Positions 1 through 12,280 of a stretch of DNA of 64,000 nucleotides are shown one piece after another; the first letter of the stretch is position 1; the number at the start of each line of letters is the position of its first letter. This DNA is from Cycas panzhihuaensis (Eukaryota; Cycadophyta). The stretch is from contig CM041465.1 in the NCBI GenBank assembly GCA_023213395.1, positions 244,163,741 through 244,227,740 of the forward strand. Direction: 5' to 3'. Below the pieces are notes generated by a model. The model had not been told where the DNA came from and did not search any database. It saw only the letters and a program-made list of their open reading frames with translations. A program made the translations under genes and the position numbers.

Positions 1-341
1 GATTTTCTTATTATGTTGTAATGTTATACAATGTACTATGAAGAGGGCAGCAGTTGATTGTTGTTCCAGAGAGCACTCTGTATCTAGATATATTATTTTC
101 TCCATTCTGCAGTAATAAAGATTGATACCTTTCCTATGTGGATGTTTCCCTAACATACTGCTAGGGTTTTACCACGTTATATCAGGTGCACATGTGATGT
201 TTGGCTTTCATTGTCTTGTTACTATATAATCTCTGGTTTTAAGAGCTTGCATGTAATTTGTATGTTTCATTTCTATAACTAGTTGTAAGAAAGTAATAGA
301 TCTTGGTGGCTGTTAGAGGGTTGGACCTTCTATTCTTAACA
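1..341 (+). repeat. 3' part of a family-C copia LTR (second copy, C2)
   Basis: This stretch is near-identical to the second half of the LTRs of element C at 10430-10768 and 15100-15436, with the same blocks around ATAAAGATTGATACC, GATGTTTCCCTA and TAGATCTTGGTGGC. It ends in CA at 341, where the other family-C LTRs end. The sequence that follows (GTTTTGATAC) belongs to an inverted family-B leader, so this is probably the right-hand LTR of a C element inserted in an older B element. The rest lies left of the window, so full-length versus solo status is unknown. Confidence 0.85.
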
Positions 342-1370
342 GTTTTGATACAAAGGCCACAATAGGCTAAAAAGCATATCAACTTGATGCTAAAATGATG
401 ATTTTTCTAAATCTATATGCATGCTATTTTTCCCTATTTTGTGATTTTTTCACAAAATTTACAAATAATGATAAATGAACAAATTTTTTAAAATTACAAA
501 TATAAAGGCCTAAATGATAAAATATGAATTTATGACAAAATTAAAAAGTGTTTAGAATGTCATTTTTGATAGAGTTGTAAAGTCAAATTTTAGAAAAGGT
601 ACAAAAACTTTTCTACCCGAAAAAGCACCAAAGTAAAATCATACCAGATCAACTATCTCAGAATCTAGACTTCAATATGTCAAAAGTTACATTTTGACAT
701 GTACATTAACTTTCCCTTCTGTACCATCTACAAAATCTGCCCAAAAATTACCCGAAATTCCCTTGCAATGTCCTTTGTGGGGTTGAGTAGGCAAATCAGC
801 AACCATGAGAAAACTCTATAGATCTCACTTACTAGTGGATGAAATTTGATGAGATTTATCTTAAAATGATATTAAGATATAAATGTACTAGATCCCTTAA
901 TAAAACTTTTAGATCTTTAGCTTATAATTGGAGGATTTCATTAGGAAAAGTGATTTAAATCACTTATCCAAAAAATTTACCCTTTTTGTCATAGCCAAAC
1001 CTTACTATTATAGGCTGAATCTAAAGTTTCTCCTAAAGACAAAAATGATCCGCTAGTGAAGGCAACCTTGCATGCTAAATTTTATCAAATTCTGAGATGG
1101 TTAATTTTTTTATGAAAATTTAGGCCTTTAATGATTCCGAGATTGTTCCAGCAACTGAACAGCTTCAAAAAATTGTATTCTTCACCTTTGAATTTCTACA
1201 CACATGGATAAATCAGCAACATACAAAATACTATAATTTTATGCTCTCAAAATGTTAAAAAAAATAAGGAATGCACTCTTAATACTTCACATTGATGATG
1301 AAGGAGATGCAAAATAACTCCATGCAAGTGGAATGGAGTGAATATATCCCTTTCTAGCTCTAATACCACA
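342..1370 (-). mobile_element. Partial family-B copia leader, inverted (B2)
   Basis: The reverse complement matches the untranslated leader of element B between about 21047 and 22075, block by block, including the region around TTTGGGCAGA and the AAAATCACAAAATAGGG-type segment. A primer-binding-site relic lies just left of the LTR at 1371. Only LTR and leader are present. The coding part would lie left of the family-C insertion at 341, outside the window. Nothing here codes for protein. Confidence 0.85.
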
Positions 1371-1682
1371 TGAAGGAATGATGGATCTAGGAGATAAATC
1401 ACTCACATGCACACAATGGCAATGGATAATGAAAAAGAAGATGAAATAAGATATGAGAGCAAGCTTAGAGGTGAGAATGAATAATTACTTCCTCCTTGAG
1501 ATTTCACCTTTTATTATTGAGGGTGAGCATTAGGGTTAAGATTTTCCCGCTTAATGACATGAACCTGAAATTACATCTAAATACACATAAAGTATATTTC
1601 ATTAAGAGACTAATGCTATTAATATATCCTAGGGTCACATAATTAATTTACACAAATGACCTTGATACATTAACCTCTTTCA
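1371..1682 (-). repeat. 5' LTR of inverted family-B element B2
   Basis: This is a 312-bp LTR in reverse orientation. Read on the minus strand it starts TGAAAGAGGTTAATG and ends CCTTCA, matching the B LTRs at 20734-21046 and 28076-28388 over their whole length. Its CCTTCA end shows that the TTCTTTA end of the 5' B LTR at 21046 is a mutated form. Confidence 0.92.
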
Positions 1683-2184
1683 CTAATCCCATCTTAGCTT
1701 TATGCATACCTCTAAATCATCGAATGTTGATAAGGTTACATCATAGTGATCTAGCCCATGAGGTGTCCTCTATAGATCATCAAAGTATATTACCCAATAA
1801 GAATTAGAAGCCTAATAAGTTTGATCCAAGGGGTACTTAAACTTGAATTATTACATGATTAGATACCTAATTTCTCCCTAAGTGGGCCAGGCCCTTTATA
1901 GTACTTAAATATCATTCTAATAGGGCCTATAAGATCACTACATTTAAGGGGCTTAAATTTGAGAGGCCTACCAGTAAGTAGTTACTCAAAATATACTTTA
2001 GTATGAGCCTGAATTATACATGCTCCACCATGAGCCTACACTAAACATGCTCTATTAAGAGCCTAGATAGAAACTCCCTCCCTTTGAATTGTGAGTCACT
2101 AATAGGGCGAAACTAAAGTAACCCAAACCTAGTAGGTAACACCCAAAAATCCCCTCTAAATAATCAATTACTAATAAGGTTAAA
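1683..2184. other. Unassigned non-coding stretch
   Basis: No open frame of note and no match to another part of the window was seen. It is the flank into which B2 (left) inserted, and it borders the start of the duplicated ATG18-like unit on the right. Confidence 0.5.
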
Positions 2185-2749
2185 ACATTATAATGACCTG
2201 GTAGAAGACCTAGCTATTTAACTAACTATAAACAAACATAAGGGAAGGCACCAAATGAATATACTAGGCATTAAATAGTCTTAGAATCTAAACCATCAAA
2301 GAAAATGGATGGTAACTCATGATTCTTAAGAGAAATGGCAAACATATAGTCATGAATAAAAGAAACAAAAATCCCATGGCACAAGCTACTTAGAAGGGGG
2401 GAACATAAAGGAGTAGATGAGGAGCATAAGGATCTCTATGTAGAAGAAGGGGAAGGAAATAAAACTAGTGAAGTAAATCTAATCAAGGATCAAGTTGAGT
2501 GTGACCTAAAATTATAATAGACATAATATAGTTCTAGAATAAGTCCAAGCATTTAGTAGATGGCATGTTCAAATCCCTATATGCATTCTTTTGGTTGGTT
2601 TTACATGGATTATGTAGCATTGTAAGTCTTGTATTAGGATTTAGGTAGTCAAGACTGATGTTTCTATTAGTATTTTTATTATTAATCCCCTAAAATTAAT
2701 ATTTATCTCAGAGATAGATCCAATTTAACTATTATTTGAAAATATTACT
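2185..2749 (+). pseudogene. ATG18-like unit copy 1, segment 1 (upstream part)
   Basis: This segment aligns along its full length with 46965-47517, the sequence just upstream of the uninterrupted ATG18-like pseudogene. Shared blocks include ACCATCAAAGAAAA, TAGAAGAAGGGGAAGGAAA and TTGGTTGGTTTTACATGGAT. No protein similarity is visible, so it is probably the promoter, leader or flank of the ancestral locus. It ends at the left target-site copy of gypsy element I (about 2745-2749). The unit resumes at 9227. Confidence 0.75.
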
Positions 2750-3144
2750 TATTATATGATTAATATTATTAGTCATGAGAAGTATTAACATATGAAAAGA
2801 CTTTAGATGGTTAAGTGTGGTGTTAGTTATGAAACTTTATACGTAGGCCACTAAGCCCTCTAATGAAATGTAAGGCTACTTGGGCCACTAATAGGATTAT
2901 TTGGAAGGGACCCTACTTTATTTATTTGAGGGTCTTAAATTATAGAAGAAGGTTATCTTGTTATTTTTACTCTTAAGAGAATAATATCTCAGTACTCATT
3001 TGGTGTTCTATTTATGCTCACTTGTTCTCAGTGTGTTCTTTCCATATAATTTTAGTGTTGAAGGTAATAAAAGTTGTTGTAATTATCTTGATCTCTATTT
3101 ATTACTACTAACTTGCAAAGAAATATATTAGAAGTCATGCTCCA
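2750..3144 (+). repeat. 5' LTR of gypsy element I
   Basis: 395 bp, begins TATTATATGATTAAT and ends TCATGCTCCA. It pairs with 8829-9221. The Met-tRNA primer site follows three bases later. Confidence 0.88.
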
Positions 3145-4309
3145 AATGGTATCAGAGCAAGGTTTAATGATTTAGTGAAGGTAACCAAAGCTGGGAAAAA
3201 GAGTTTTTTTTTCTCCTTAGTGACTCTTGAAACTCTTTTCTTGTAAAAATTTTTTAGTTTCAGTCATTTCAATTTTTTTTTCTTTTTTCAAGTGTAGACA
3301 ATGATTCTTAGTAACTACCATTTTTGTTCCTACCCCCCTCTTTTTTGCATAAGGATAGATAACTTTACTTGGAAACTACCTACCTTACTTAGGTAGAGAC
3401 CCTATATCAGGGGTCTACAAACATCATGAGGATTTGTTGATTTAGGCTAAGTGCATTATGGCTTATTTACCCTTATGTGAAACACTTTGGTTTAAGTCTA
3501 TTGAACCAAGCCTTAGATATAACTTGGCTATAGAATCAAGCCTCCACATACTTTTGGGTATATTAGAGGACCCTTATAGAATTCCCCTTGCCTTACCTAA
3601 AATAATAATCTAGATAATTATTTGTCCCTCTATGGTGTATGGATTAGTAGTTAGTGCCCAGAATCTACTTTGCACAAACTTCTATAAAGTTTATTGTAGG
3701 GCCTACAAAGCTAACTACTCCATTATTAGAGTCTAGTAGGTTACCCCTATGCATCTAGTCATCTAGTCAAGTTTAGGAAAAAGAAATAACATGAAAATGC
3801 CATAACTTTTTAAATACTTCTTAGAATTAGAAATTACTTGAATAATCTTACTTGTTGTAGGGGGGAAAAAAAAGTTCATAGCGTTAAAAGTGATCATTAA
3901 AATTTATACATCTTATTTTGATTAGTGCATCATATTGATTAATTTTCACTAAGTCATTTCCAACTATCATTTTCATGAAAAATAACCCAATGGCACCCCA
4001 TTGGCCCTGCATGCCTAAACTTTTGTTTGTAACTCACTCATATAATTTCAATGAGATTCTCATACTCATCCTACTACTTTAGGTGATTTTATTACTCAAA
4101 TTATAAAGTCAATAGGCTATAGACATCCCATGCCCTTACATGTTTCCCTTCTCTTTCTCTTATCAGTGATACATCCCAATTTCTTTAAGTACCCATTCTA
4201 TCTTTCTTTTTCTGATCTATTTAAACTAATTCTATCTTACTCATCCTACTTCATAAGTCCTTTTCTTATAGTTGTGCCTCTCTTCTTTTAAACCCCTTCT
4301 ACATTCATA

Positions 4310-5290
4310 ATGGCTCTAATTCAAGATGATAAAATCATGAATCTAGAGAATTAGATCACCTCATGGCAATAGGATGTGAAAGCAAAAATAACTACATGCA
4401 ACAAAATGTTAAAGCTGAAATGAAAGTAGAAATTATAAATCTTGCATCCAAATCAAATACAGCCATTATAATGAATCATATGGCATAGATAATAGTATAA
4501 CTACTACAAATTAATCCCTCTAATCAAATAGGTCTCATACTAAATCAAATGACAACTTTACTATTGTGACAACAACAACCATTTCACCATAAGATTAACA
4601 TTCTAACTTTTGATATAGATCTCAACAAGGATAAAATACAAAGTTGGATTGATAAATTGGAGTCCTATTTTTCCCTTAATCTAATGTTAGTGCATGATTA
4701 GTTCACATTTACTTTTATTTATTTAGATAGGAAAAAGCATACCATTAGTTCTAATGGTGGAAGCGAGAATACCCAACAAGTCAATCTTGGGCACATTTCA
4801 CTACTAGTTTCTTTGAATGGTATGACGATATATGGAACCAATCCTACTTCACATAATTAACAAGGTTTAAATAAGTATCATCCATAAAGGTATATACAGA
4901 TGAGTTTCAGTCTTTACGTAATTAGGTAGATTAATAACTTGATGCGCAAATAAAGATCGATATGTATGTGTCTAGACTTAAGGAGTGAATTCAAATTCAC
5001 CTTAAGAACTTGGATTTATATACCTTATAGAATGCCATTAACATGGCCAAAGTAGTAGAATCATAGTTCACCACTGAATGGTCTTCTTCTAATAGATGAG
5101 AATCTATATGGTTCCATCAATAGTGATAAGGTAACTATCAATGACTATATCCATGAGTGGAAGATACTTAACACCTAACTAAAGAGCGTCATCTATAAGA
5201 GTAGTCATCAAAACCCATCTAAATCACTCAAGCTAAAGAACATTACCATTAGAAAACTAGATTTTGTATATAATGTGTAGGAAAATGGAC
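4310..5290 (+). pseudogene. gypsy element I gag remnant
   Basis: From about 4602 the frame reads a string with IQSWIDKLESYFSLN, the tryptophan and ESYF pattern of plant Ty3 gag. Matching fragments then continue in shifted frames to about 5270. A possible start ATG lies at 4310 (MALIQDDK). The protein would be the capsid precursor. It is broken by many stops, and the zinc knuckle is not recognisable. Confidence 0.6.
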
Positions 5291-5504
5291 CACTAGTCAT
5301 AGTAGATTCTATAAGGCCAAAACACTAGTATTCATAGTTGACTCCAAATTATCCCTAGAAGATGATTCTAATTATGATTGTGAACTCGAAGAAGAGCATC
5401 CTATTGAAGAGTTGACCTCCACTTCAAAAGTCCTAATATCTTTATCTATTATTTTCTCTATCTCATACCTTGAGCCACTTCGTTTTAAGAGAACACTTAA
5501 AAAG

Positions 5505-5575
5505 AGAATCATTACCATTCTAATTGATAGTGCCACATTGCTAAATTTCATTGATATATCTATTACTTGATAACT
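5505..5575 (+). pseudogene. gypsy element I protease remnant
   Basis: The translation contains ILIDSATLLNFIDI, a decayed form of the retropepsin block vLIDSGATHNFI. The catalytic Asp and Ser are still visible, but the glycine after Ser is gone. The expected product is the aspartic protease that cleaves the Gag-Pol polyprotein. Confidence 0.6.
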
Positions 5576-6199
5576 TAATATATACATTGAACCAAAGACT
5601 AACTTCACTTATTCCTTACTAAGTCATCACACCCTTTACTATGCTAAGATAATAAAAAGATTTATCATCTACATTAGCTCATACACCCTAATCTTTGACT
5701 TCTATGCCTTATTTATTGGTGGGTCAAACACAATTTTGGGTGTACAATAGATCTAAACATTAGAAATTTATAGCACTAACAATTCACCTACAAACCTATT
5801 TATCCAATTTAAGGACCATATAAGTTGATTATATAAACTCTATAGAATGTATTCTCTGTTAAATAAACTAATTTCACCTAATAAGATGCATAGACAACTA
5901 AATAACAATGTGGGGTACATAGTTTATATCAATAATATCTAAGCTCACATGGATATTCACCTTGATATTTAATAAGTAATATATCAATATCAGTTAGTAT
6001 TTTCTCTATTATGAGCTAGTCCTCCTCTAGACCAAGAGTGCTACCATACTATTGAATTGAAAAACTCACATGACTCCATTAGAATTCAACTATATAAAAA
6101 TTCATACTTTTAGAAAAATAAAATAGAAAAAATCACAAAGGGGTTATTAGATATAAGCATTATTTAACCCAGTAAGAGCCCATATATTGCACCTATTGT

Positions 6200-6680
6200 G
6201 TTAGTTTACAAAAAGTATGGCTTATTCAAACTTTGTATTGATTATTACAATCTAAACAAAATAACTATAAAAAATAAATTTCCTACACCAAGGATCGATG
6301 ACATGTTATATGAGATCCACACTACCACAATTTTTACTAAATTAGACTTGTAGTCAAGATATTACCATATTCCAATCCTATAAGAGGACCAATATAAAAC
6401 AACCCTCCAAACTCACCATGGCCACTTTGAGTTCTAAGTTATGTTATTTGGCCTATATAATGCCTCAACTAACTTTTAGGCATTAATGAATAAGATATTT
6501 GCCCCATACCTTAGGAAATTTATTATAGTCTTTTTTGATGATATTCATATATATAGCTCAAATATATCCTTAGACATGGGGCACCTAAAAACTATTCTCC
6601 AAATTTTGGCCACTAATAAGTTATATACCAAACTTTCCAAATGTGAATTTGAAATAATGGAATTATAATACCTAAGCCAC
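6200..6680 (+). pseudogene. gypsy element I reverse transcriptase remnant
   Basis: One frame, broken by stops, gives the ordered Ty3 blocks: LCIDYYNLNKITIKNKFPTP, then TKLDL, GHFEF, VMLFGLYNAS, and VFFDDIHIYS with the catalytic Asp pair. The last stretch, from ATG 6486, is open for 60 codons. Several stops replace expected Arg, Gln or Leu codons (for example after TKLDL and before VMLFGL). The protein would copy element RNA into DNA. Confidence 0.85.
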
Positions 6681-6879
6681 ATTATATATTTCATAGGTAT
6701 TTAGGTAGATCTAGATAACATTACAGTCAACACCAATTGGCCAATCCTAAAAAACCTTACCTTACTATGAGCCTTCTTAGAACTTACTAGATTCTATTAA
6801 TGGTTTATCTGGAATTATGTGGTCCTAACAATACCATTCACTATTTTACTTAAGAAAGACTCTTTCTAGTAGCCTCCAG

Positions 6880-7330
6880 TCATTAATGAGATATTCACTT
6901 ACCTTAAGGAAGTCATGACAACCACCCTAGTTTTGGCTACACTAGATTTTTCTCACCTATTTCAACTAGAATATGATGCATCTAGATCTAGATTAGTTGT
7001 AATCTTAATGTAAGACTTCCATCCCATTACTTTTAAAGTTGGAAACTCAAGGAACATGAGTGTAAGTTATCTACTTACCAAAAAGAAATAAAGGTAATTC
7101 TCCACATCATAGATAAATGGTGGCATGATGTACTTGGATCAAAGATTACCATCCTCACCAACCACCATAGCCTTTGTCACTTACTAGACTAGTTAGTCCT
7201 ATCAAAAGAATAGGCTAAATGTGTTAATCAACACTAGGTTATTGATTTCATAATTACTTACAAAAAAGAAAAGGATAATGGAGTGGTAGATGCTCTTTCC
7301 TAACTACCAAGACTTATAATCAATGACACT
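6880..7330 (+). pseudogene. gypsy element I RNase H remnant
   Basis: The translation around 6925-7060 contains LDFSHLFQLEYDASRSRLV followed by HPITF, matching the Ty3 RNase H start (F-E-L-x-x-D-A-S). Downstream pieces fit the rest of the domain in shifted frames. It is non-functional. Confidence 0.65.
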
Positions 7331-7554
7331 ACTACCACTAGTCACCTAGTTGATTCATCCATTCATGCCATTTCCACTCTAGAGCTAACACAAACATAAG
7401 AAATGGCTTTGGATAACTAATCCTAGCTAAACTATACACAATGGGCTAATAAGATCCATACCCATAAGAATTGGTCCATCTATAACAACCTTTTACTATA
7501 TCAAAATTGCATATTTATACACTCAACATTAATTTTTATCCCTAAGATTTTATT

Positions 7555-8070
7555 AAAATATCATTCCACTCCACTAGGTGGTCACTCAGAGTTTGATAAG
7601 ACCTATCATAAGATTTGTTCAAACTTATTTTGGCCATCTATGAAGGCAACCATTCTCATATTTATTTTAGAATGTGATACTTCTCAATACAAAAAAATGA
7701 GATACAAAACCTTAACCAAGTTGCCTATAACCTTTGAATATTATGCAAGGTAAGTGGTAAAACATTCCATGGATTTTATTATAAATTTACCTTTATCTAT
7801 TAGGTATGACTCAATACTAGTTGTTTTATTAATATGTTGATAAAATATACCTATTTTCTCTATGTATATACTATATATAAGGAATCACACATCATAGAGA
7901 TTTACCTTCAAGTAACATTCTATTTGCATGGGTTTTTATAAACTGTTGTGTGTGATTAGGACCTTAAATTCACTAGTTCATTTTGGGAGGAACTATTTAA
8001 GGCCTTAAGAATATTATTCAATATGAATTTAGCTTATCATATATAAACTAATGATCAATTAAAAGTTCTT
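7555..8070 (+). pseudogene. gypsy element I integrase remnant
   Basis: The zinc-binding and core start are readable: HSTPLGGHSEF, FWPSMKATI, ECDTSQ (the second Cys of the HHCC finger is now Ser) and HSMDFIINLPLS, where the Asp is the first catalytic residue. Later parts are fragmentary. No chromodomain could be identified between 8070 and 8815. Confidence 0.7.
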
Positions 8071-8828
8071 AATAAAACTTTGGAAACCTACTTATATATT
8101 TTTTTTATTTGACCATCAGTCTAAATAGATAGTATGGCTAGCCTCAATAGAATACTAATATAACTCTTCTCACCATCCAACCATTTGGATGTCCCCTTTT
8201 TTGGTCTTGTATAGGTATCCCCCACCTTCCTACCACACACTAGCGACAAATCTTTGCACTATTGTAGTATAATAAAAATTACAACACATGGACCAGATTC
8301 TTAGCACCCTTAAATAAAATCTATCCATGGCCTAAAATTAAATAAAGTAATTAGTAGACCACTACTATTTAGATCTCTCCTTCGACATTAGTGATCTTGT
8401 GTTCTTTTGACTTCAACCATATAAGCAATAGTCCCTCCAATGTTAAAGAAACCACAAGTTTAGCCCTCAATATTATAGTTTGTATAAAGTCCTCAAATAT
8501 ATTTGTGAAGTTGCATATGCCCTTGATGTTCCTTCTACAATTAAAATCCATAAGATTTTTTATATTTCTTATATAAAAAAGTAGACTGGAAAAACCCAAG
8601 TATTATAGACATTTTACTAATTTTGGATGAAGAATAAATGCTTACCATCCCTCTAGAATGTGTTCTAGCAAGTAGGCAATGCCATCTTCATAATCAATTA
8701 ATTTTTAAATATTTAATATAATGGGTCAACTATGGACTGGACAAAGCTACTTAGAAATCAACTAAGTTTATTAAGTAGCATCATCATCTTAAATACTTTA
8801 GGGACTTAGCGTCTTAGGGAGGGGGACT

Positions 8829-9221
8829 TATTACATGATTAATATTACTAAACATTGAAAGCTTTAACATATAGAAAGACTCTAGATGGTTAAGTATGGT
8901 ATTAATTATGAAACTTTATATGTGGGATACTAAGCCCACCAATAAAATATAAGGTCATTTGGGATACCAATAGGATTATTTGGAAGGCACCCTCTTTTGT
9001 CTATTTAAGGGTCATAAATTATAGAATAAGGTTATCTTGTCATTTTTACTCTTGTGATAATAGTACCTTGATACTTATTTGGTATTCCATTTATGCTCAC
9101 TTGTACTCATTGTGTTCTTTCCATGTAATTTCAATGTTGAAGGTAATAAAATTTACTGTAATTCTCTTGGTCTCTATTAGTTATTAGAAACTTGTAAAGA
9201 ACTATATTAGGTCATGCTCCA
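8829..9221 (+). repeat. 3' LTR of gypsy element I
   Basis: 393 bp, begins TATTACATGATTAAT and ends TCATGCTCCA, directly after a purine-rich tract. It is alignable throughout with 2750-3144, with many transitions. Confidence 0.88.
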
Positions 9222-9226
9222 CTAAT

Positions 9227-10123
9227 GGTTGTGTCTCTAAATTAGGTCTAAAATATCTATATTATATTGGAACTAAGATACATGACTCTAACCCTAACTT
9301 ACATGAGTTATTATTATCAGGGGTGGGGGGGTGGTTTGTAATAATAATAAGTTCCCCATATAGACACACATGAAAAGTGGTAGGAAAGGGCCAAAAGGCA
9401 TGAGTCTATCTCCTCTTATGAATTTTAATGGAAATCTAAGAAGCACTTAAAATGATATAGAGCTCAATGACATTATACACCAACTCAAAACCTATAAAAC
9501 CCCACTAATAATTAACTATGGAGCTTCTTTGTGTAGTGGGTATGATTTGACAAGCTAGACTTTAGGACAAAAAATATTTATCATGTTCTATTACTTGGTT
9601 ATATGAATAGGTTCTAAGTAATTGATGTTGAGGAGGCTAACAAGGTGCAAGAGCTAGTATTAAAAAGGCTGAGTCCAATTACATTCCTACAAATGAAGCC
9701 AAGGCTAGTCACCTCAAAAGAATAAGTTATAGGCTTTACAATTACTAAAGGTAATACAGGGATGATTTATTAGTAGATATAACAAAGATGTTAGAAGTTT
9801 TCCTCAAGCTAGGAGTAGCAATTTTATTCCCACCATTATTTATTTTTACTTATTAAAATCCCATAACTATGTACATGTATTGAGGTTTTATTTTGTTATT
9901 TTTATGTGGTTTGTTATAGCCCTCAAACTATAGTTATTTCCTTTATTGCATAGATAAACTATTTTGATGTAGCAACCCTTTAAAAAATATTTAATATGTA
10001 TATTTATACCATTTGTAGAGAACTTGGAGCTGTAACTATAGGCTATGACTTGATGGCCTTAGGTCCAAGGTGATTAGCATATCCTGCAAACCATGTGCTT
10101 TGGTTCCAAATACTAGTTGTGTG
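9227..10123 (+). pseudogene. ATG18-like pseudogene copy 1, segment 2
   Basis: From about 9530 one frame reads FDKLDFRTKNIYHVLLLGYM, then VIDVEEANKVQELV and ITFLQM. This is the N-terminal WD40 region of plant ATG18f/g/h-type proteins (PROPPIN family with a BCAS3 domain; autophagosome formation, phosphoinositide binding). Later pieces include YVVCYSPQ and, in a shifted frame, MALGPR. It aligns with 47540-48390 of copy 2. It has about 60 extra bases near 9425-9490 but keeps about nine bases near 9910 that copy 2 has lost. The piece ends at the target duplication GTGTG (10119-10123) of element C. Confidence 0.78.
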
Positions 10124-10768
10124 TGTTGGATATTGTGACAACAATTATGGGGCTAATATTTTGACATGTTTTTGGCACGGTTTTCCCCCCTAATCTTTCT
10201 CGGGGGGTTCTAAGGGGGGCAGGAGTCCCCCTTGGCCAGGGGATACGGGGGTGGTGGAATGCCCCCTGCTAGGAGGGGGTTCGGGGGTGATAGCCCCCAA
10301 CCCAAAAAAGTAGCCATGTAAAGCATATGAAAATGTAAAGAGAATCAGGGTCATTCAATACAAATATCTTAAATTCTATGGTTGAGATTTAGGTCTTGGA
10401 TGTTCCTCTCCTATAACCCATTTTAGGGCTTTTCTTATTATATTGTAATGTAATACAATGTACTATGATGAGGGCAGCGGCTGGTTGTTGTTCCTTCGAG
10501 CACTCTGTAACTGAGATGTACTGTTTCTCCATTCTACAACAATAAAGATCGATACCTTTCCTATGTGGATGTTTCCCTAGCACACTGTTAGGGTTTTACC
10601 ATGTTATATCGAGTGCATATATGATGTTTGGCTTTCATTTTCATGTTATTGTATAATCTTTGATTTTAGAACTTGCATGTAATTTTAAGTTTCGATTTCT
10701 ATAACTAGTTATAAGAATGCAATAGATCTTGGTGGCGGTTAAAGGGTTGGGACTTTGTATTCTCAACA
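10124..10768 (+). repeat. 5' LTR of element C
   Basis: 645 bp, TGTTGG...CTCAACA. It contains an unusually GC-rich block (about 10190-10305) with G runs and a stem GGGGG/CCCCC, in contrast to the AT-rich surroundings. The block recurs in the other two complete LTR copies. Confidence 0.95.
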
Positions 10769-10839
10769 AGTGGTATCAGAGCCACTCTTTTTCTTGCAGC
10801 AAGTTTGTGAAGGTTTTGGTGTCGGCTGTTCTACACCAA

Positions 10840-11595
10840 ATGGCAAAACTAGTAGGTGTAAAGTTTGAGGTGGAGAAATTCAATGGTAAGAACAACTTTG
10901 AGTTGGGGAAGCTAAAAGCATATGATATTCTTGTACAGTAGGGTTTGTACGAAGCCCTTGTAGGAAAATTAAAGAAACCTACAGCGATGGACAATGATGA
11001 ATGGGATGATTTAGACAAAAAGGTACTTAACACAATACGATTATGCTTGGCATATAAAGTTTTGTTTAACATTGTAGGGGAGAAGAGAGCAGCAGGATTA
11101 TGGACCCAGTTGGAAGGCCTGTATATGACCAAATCAGTAATGAATTAAATCTACTTGAAGAGGTAATTATACTCGTTATGGATGAAGGAAGGTATAAAAA
11201 TTATTGACCATTTAAATGTTTTCAATACTCTTATTTGTTAATTGACTAGTATCAATGTTAAAATTGAGGATGAGGATAAGGCTGTTACCTTGTTATGCTT
11301 ATTACCTAAATCTTGAGATAATATCGTCACCTCAATTAGTTTTAACACTATAGACGAATTGGAATATGATTATGTTATAAGTGCTTTACTAATGAAAGAA
11401 GTACAGAGGAAGTCTAGTCTTGAAACCTCCACACTAGAAGCCATAATAGTAAGGGGTAGAACATTTAAGAGAGGACAAAACTCTAGGGATACATCGAGGT
11501 CCAAGTCAAAGAGCAAAAAGAGTAAGCTCAAGTGTTGGCATTGTAATAAAACTAGTCACCTCAAGAAGGATTGTTACAAAAGGAAAGAGTTCTAG
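10840..11595 (+). pseudogene. Element C gag remnant
   Basis: The start ATG at 10840 is 57 bases after the primer site. The frame begins MAKLVGVKFEVEKFNGKNNF, the typical copia gag start, and is interrupted by stops at 10939 and 11146 and in 11150-11320. It ends with a CCHC zinc knuckle, CWHCNKTSHLKKDC (11533-11574), whose C-x2-C-x4-H-x4-C spacing is intact and would bind RNA. A lysine/serine-rich stretch precedes the knuckle. The family is copia gag (UBN2-like). Confidence 0.88.
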
Positions 11596-12280
11596 AAAAA
11601 GGAAGATCCTGCTAAGGAGACGAATCAGGTGGAGTCAAATCAAGGTATGGATGATGATGTCTTAGTTGCTTGTAATGTTTCTTATTATCACCATGACTGG
11701 TTATTAGATTCAAGTGCTTCGCACCACATGTGTCCACATAAGAGTTAGTTCTTATCATACCAACCTCTTGATGGTGGTGATGTGCTTATGGGAAACAAAG
11801 TTTCTTATAAGATAGTGGGCATCGGTAGCATTAGGATTAAGATGTTCGATGGGGTAGTGAGAATATTAATTGAGGTTAGACATGTACCTAATCTGAAAAA
11901 GAATCTAATTTTCTTGGGTGAACTAGATTTGGGTGGTTATAAGCATACAGGTCATGAAGGAGTCCTAAATGTGTCAAAGGGCACCTTGGTTATTATGAAA
12001 GCCTTACAGAAACGAAATCTTTACATTTTAGTGGGAAGTATAGATGTCGATAGCGACTCTGACATCAAAGATTGTAGAAGATCCAACTCAACAATGGCAT
12101 CAGAGACTTGGGCATATGAGTGAGAGAGGACTTAAGGTGCTGATAAACTGTAAGTTGCTTCCTAACTTGCAGCTTTCAGACTTGGCTTTCTGTAAATATT
12201 ATGTTTTTGGAAAACAATATAGACTCAGGTTTAAAGTAGGGAGTCACACTAGTAAAGGCATTCTGGATTACATACATTCA
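11596..12280 (+). pseudogene. Element C protease and pre-integrase region
   Basis: WLLDSSASHHM at 11698-11730 is the copia retropepsin motif W-x-L-D-S-G-A-S with the catalytic-loop Gly changed to Ser. Downstream VRHVPNLKKNLIFLGELD is the usual end of the protease. A frameshift follows near 12050, after which QQWHQRLGHMSERGL gives the HHCC zinc finger of the integrase N-terminus. This region processes the polyprotein and starts the integrase. Confidence 0.85.

Larger units (their letters stand above)
2750..9221 (+). mobile_element. Ty3/gypsy LTR retrotransposon I, decayed, full length
   Basis: The order is LTR, primer binding site, gag, protease, reverse transcriptase, RNase H, integrase, polypurine tract, LTR. 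The polymerase order with integrase last, and the FFDDI reverse-transcriptase motif, identify Ty3/gypsy. The primer site TGGTATCAGAGCA (3147-3159) is complementary to initiator Met-tRNA. The polypurine tract is AGGGAGGGGGA (8816-8826). The element interrupts the ATG18-like unit, and its target duplication is imperfect (TTACT at 2745-2749, CTAAT at 9222-9226). Every gene has many stops and shifts, so it is non-functional. It looks like the most decayed element of the left nest. Confidence 0.9.

Noticed and set aside
8369-8599. Chromodomain or envelope gene after the gypsy integrase
   Set aside because: Both strands are open here for 61-76 codons, but neither translation shows a chromodomain or other known motif.
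10776-11132. 118-codon minus-strand open frame
   Set aside because: It lies exactly opposite the gag frame of element C, which has recognisable gag text; it is a shadow.
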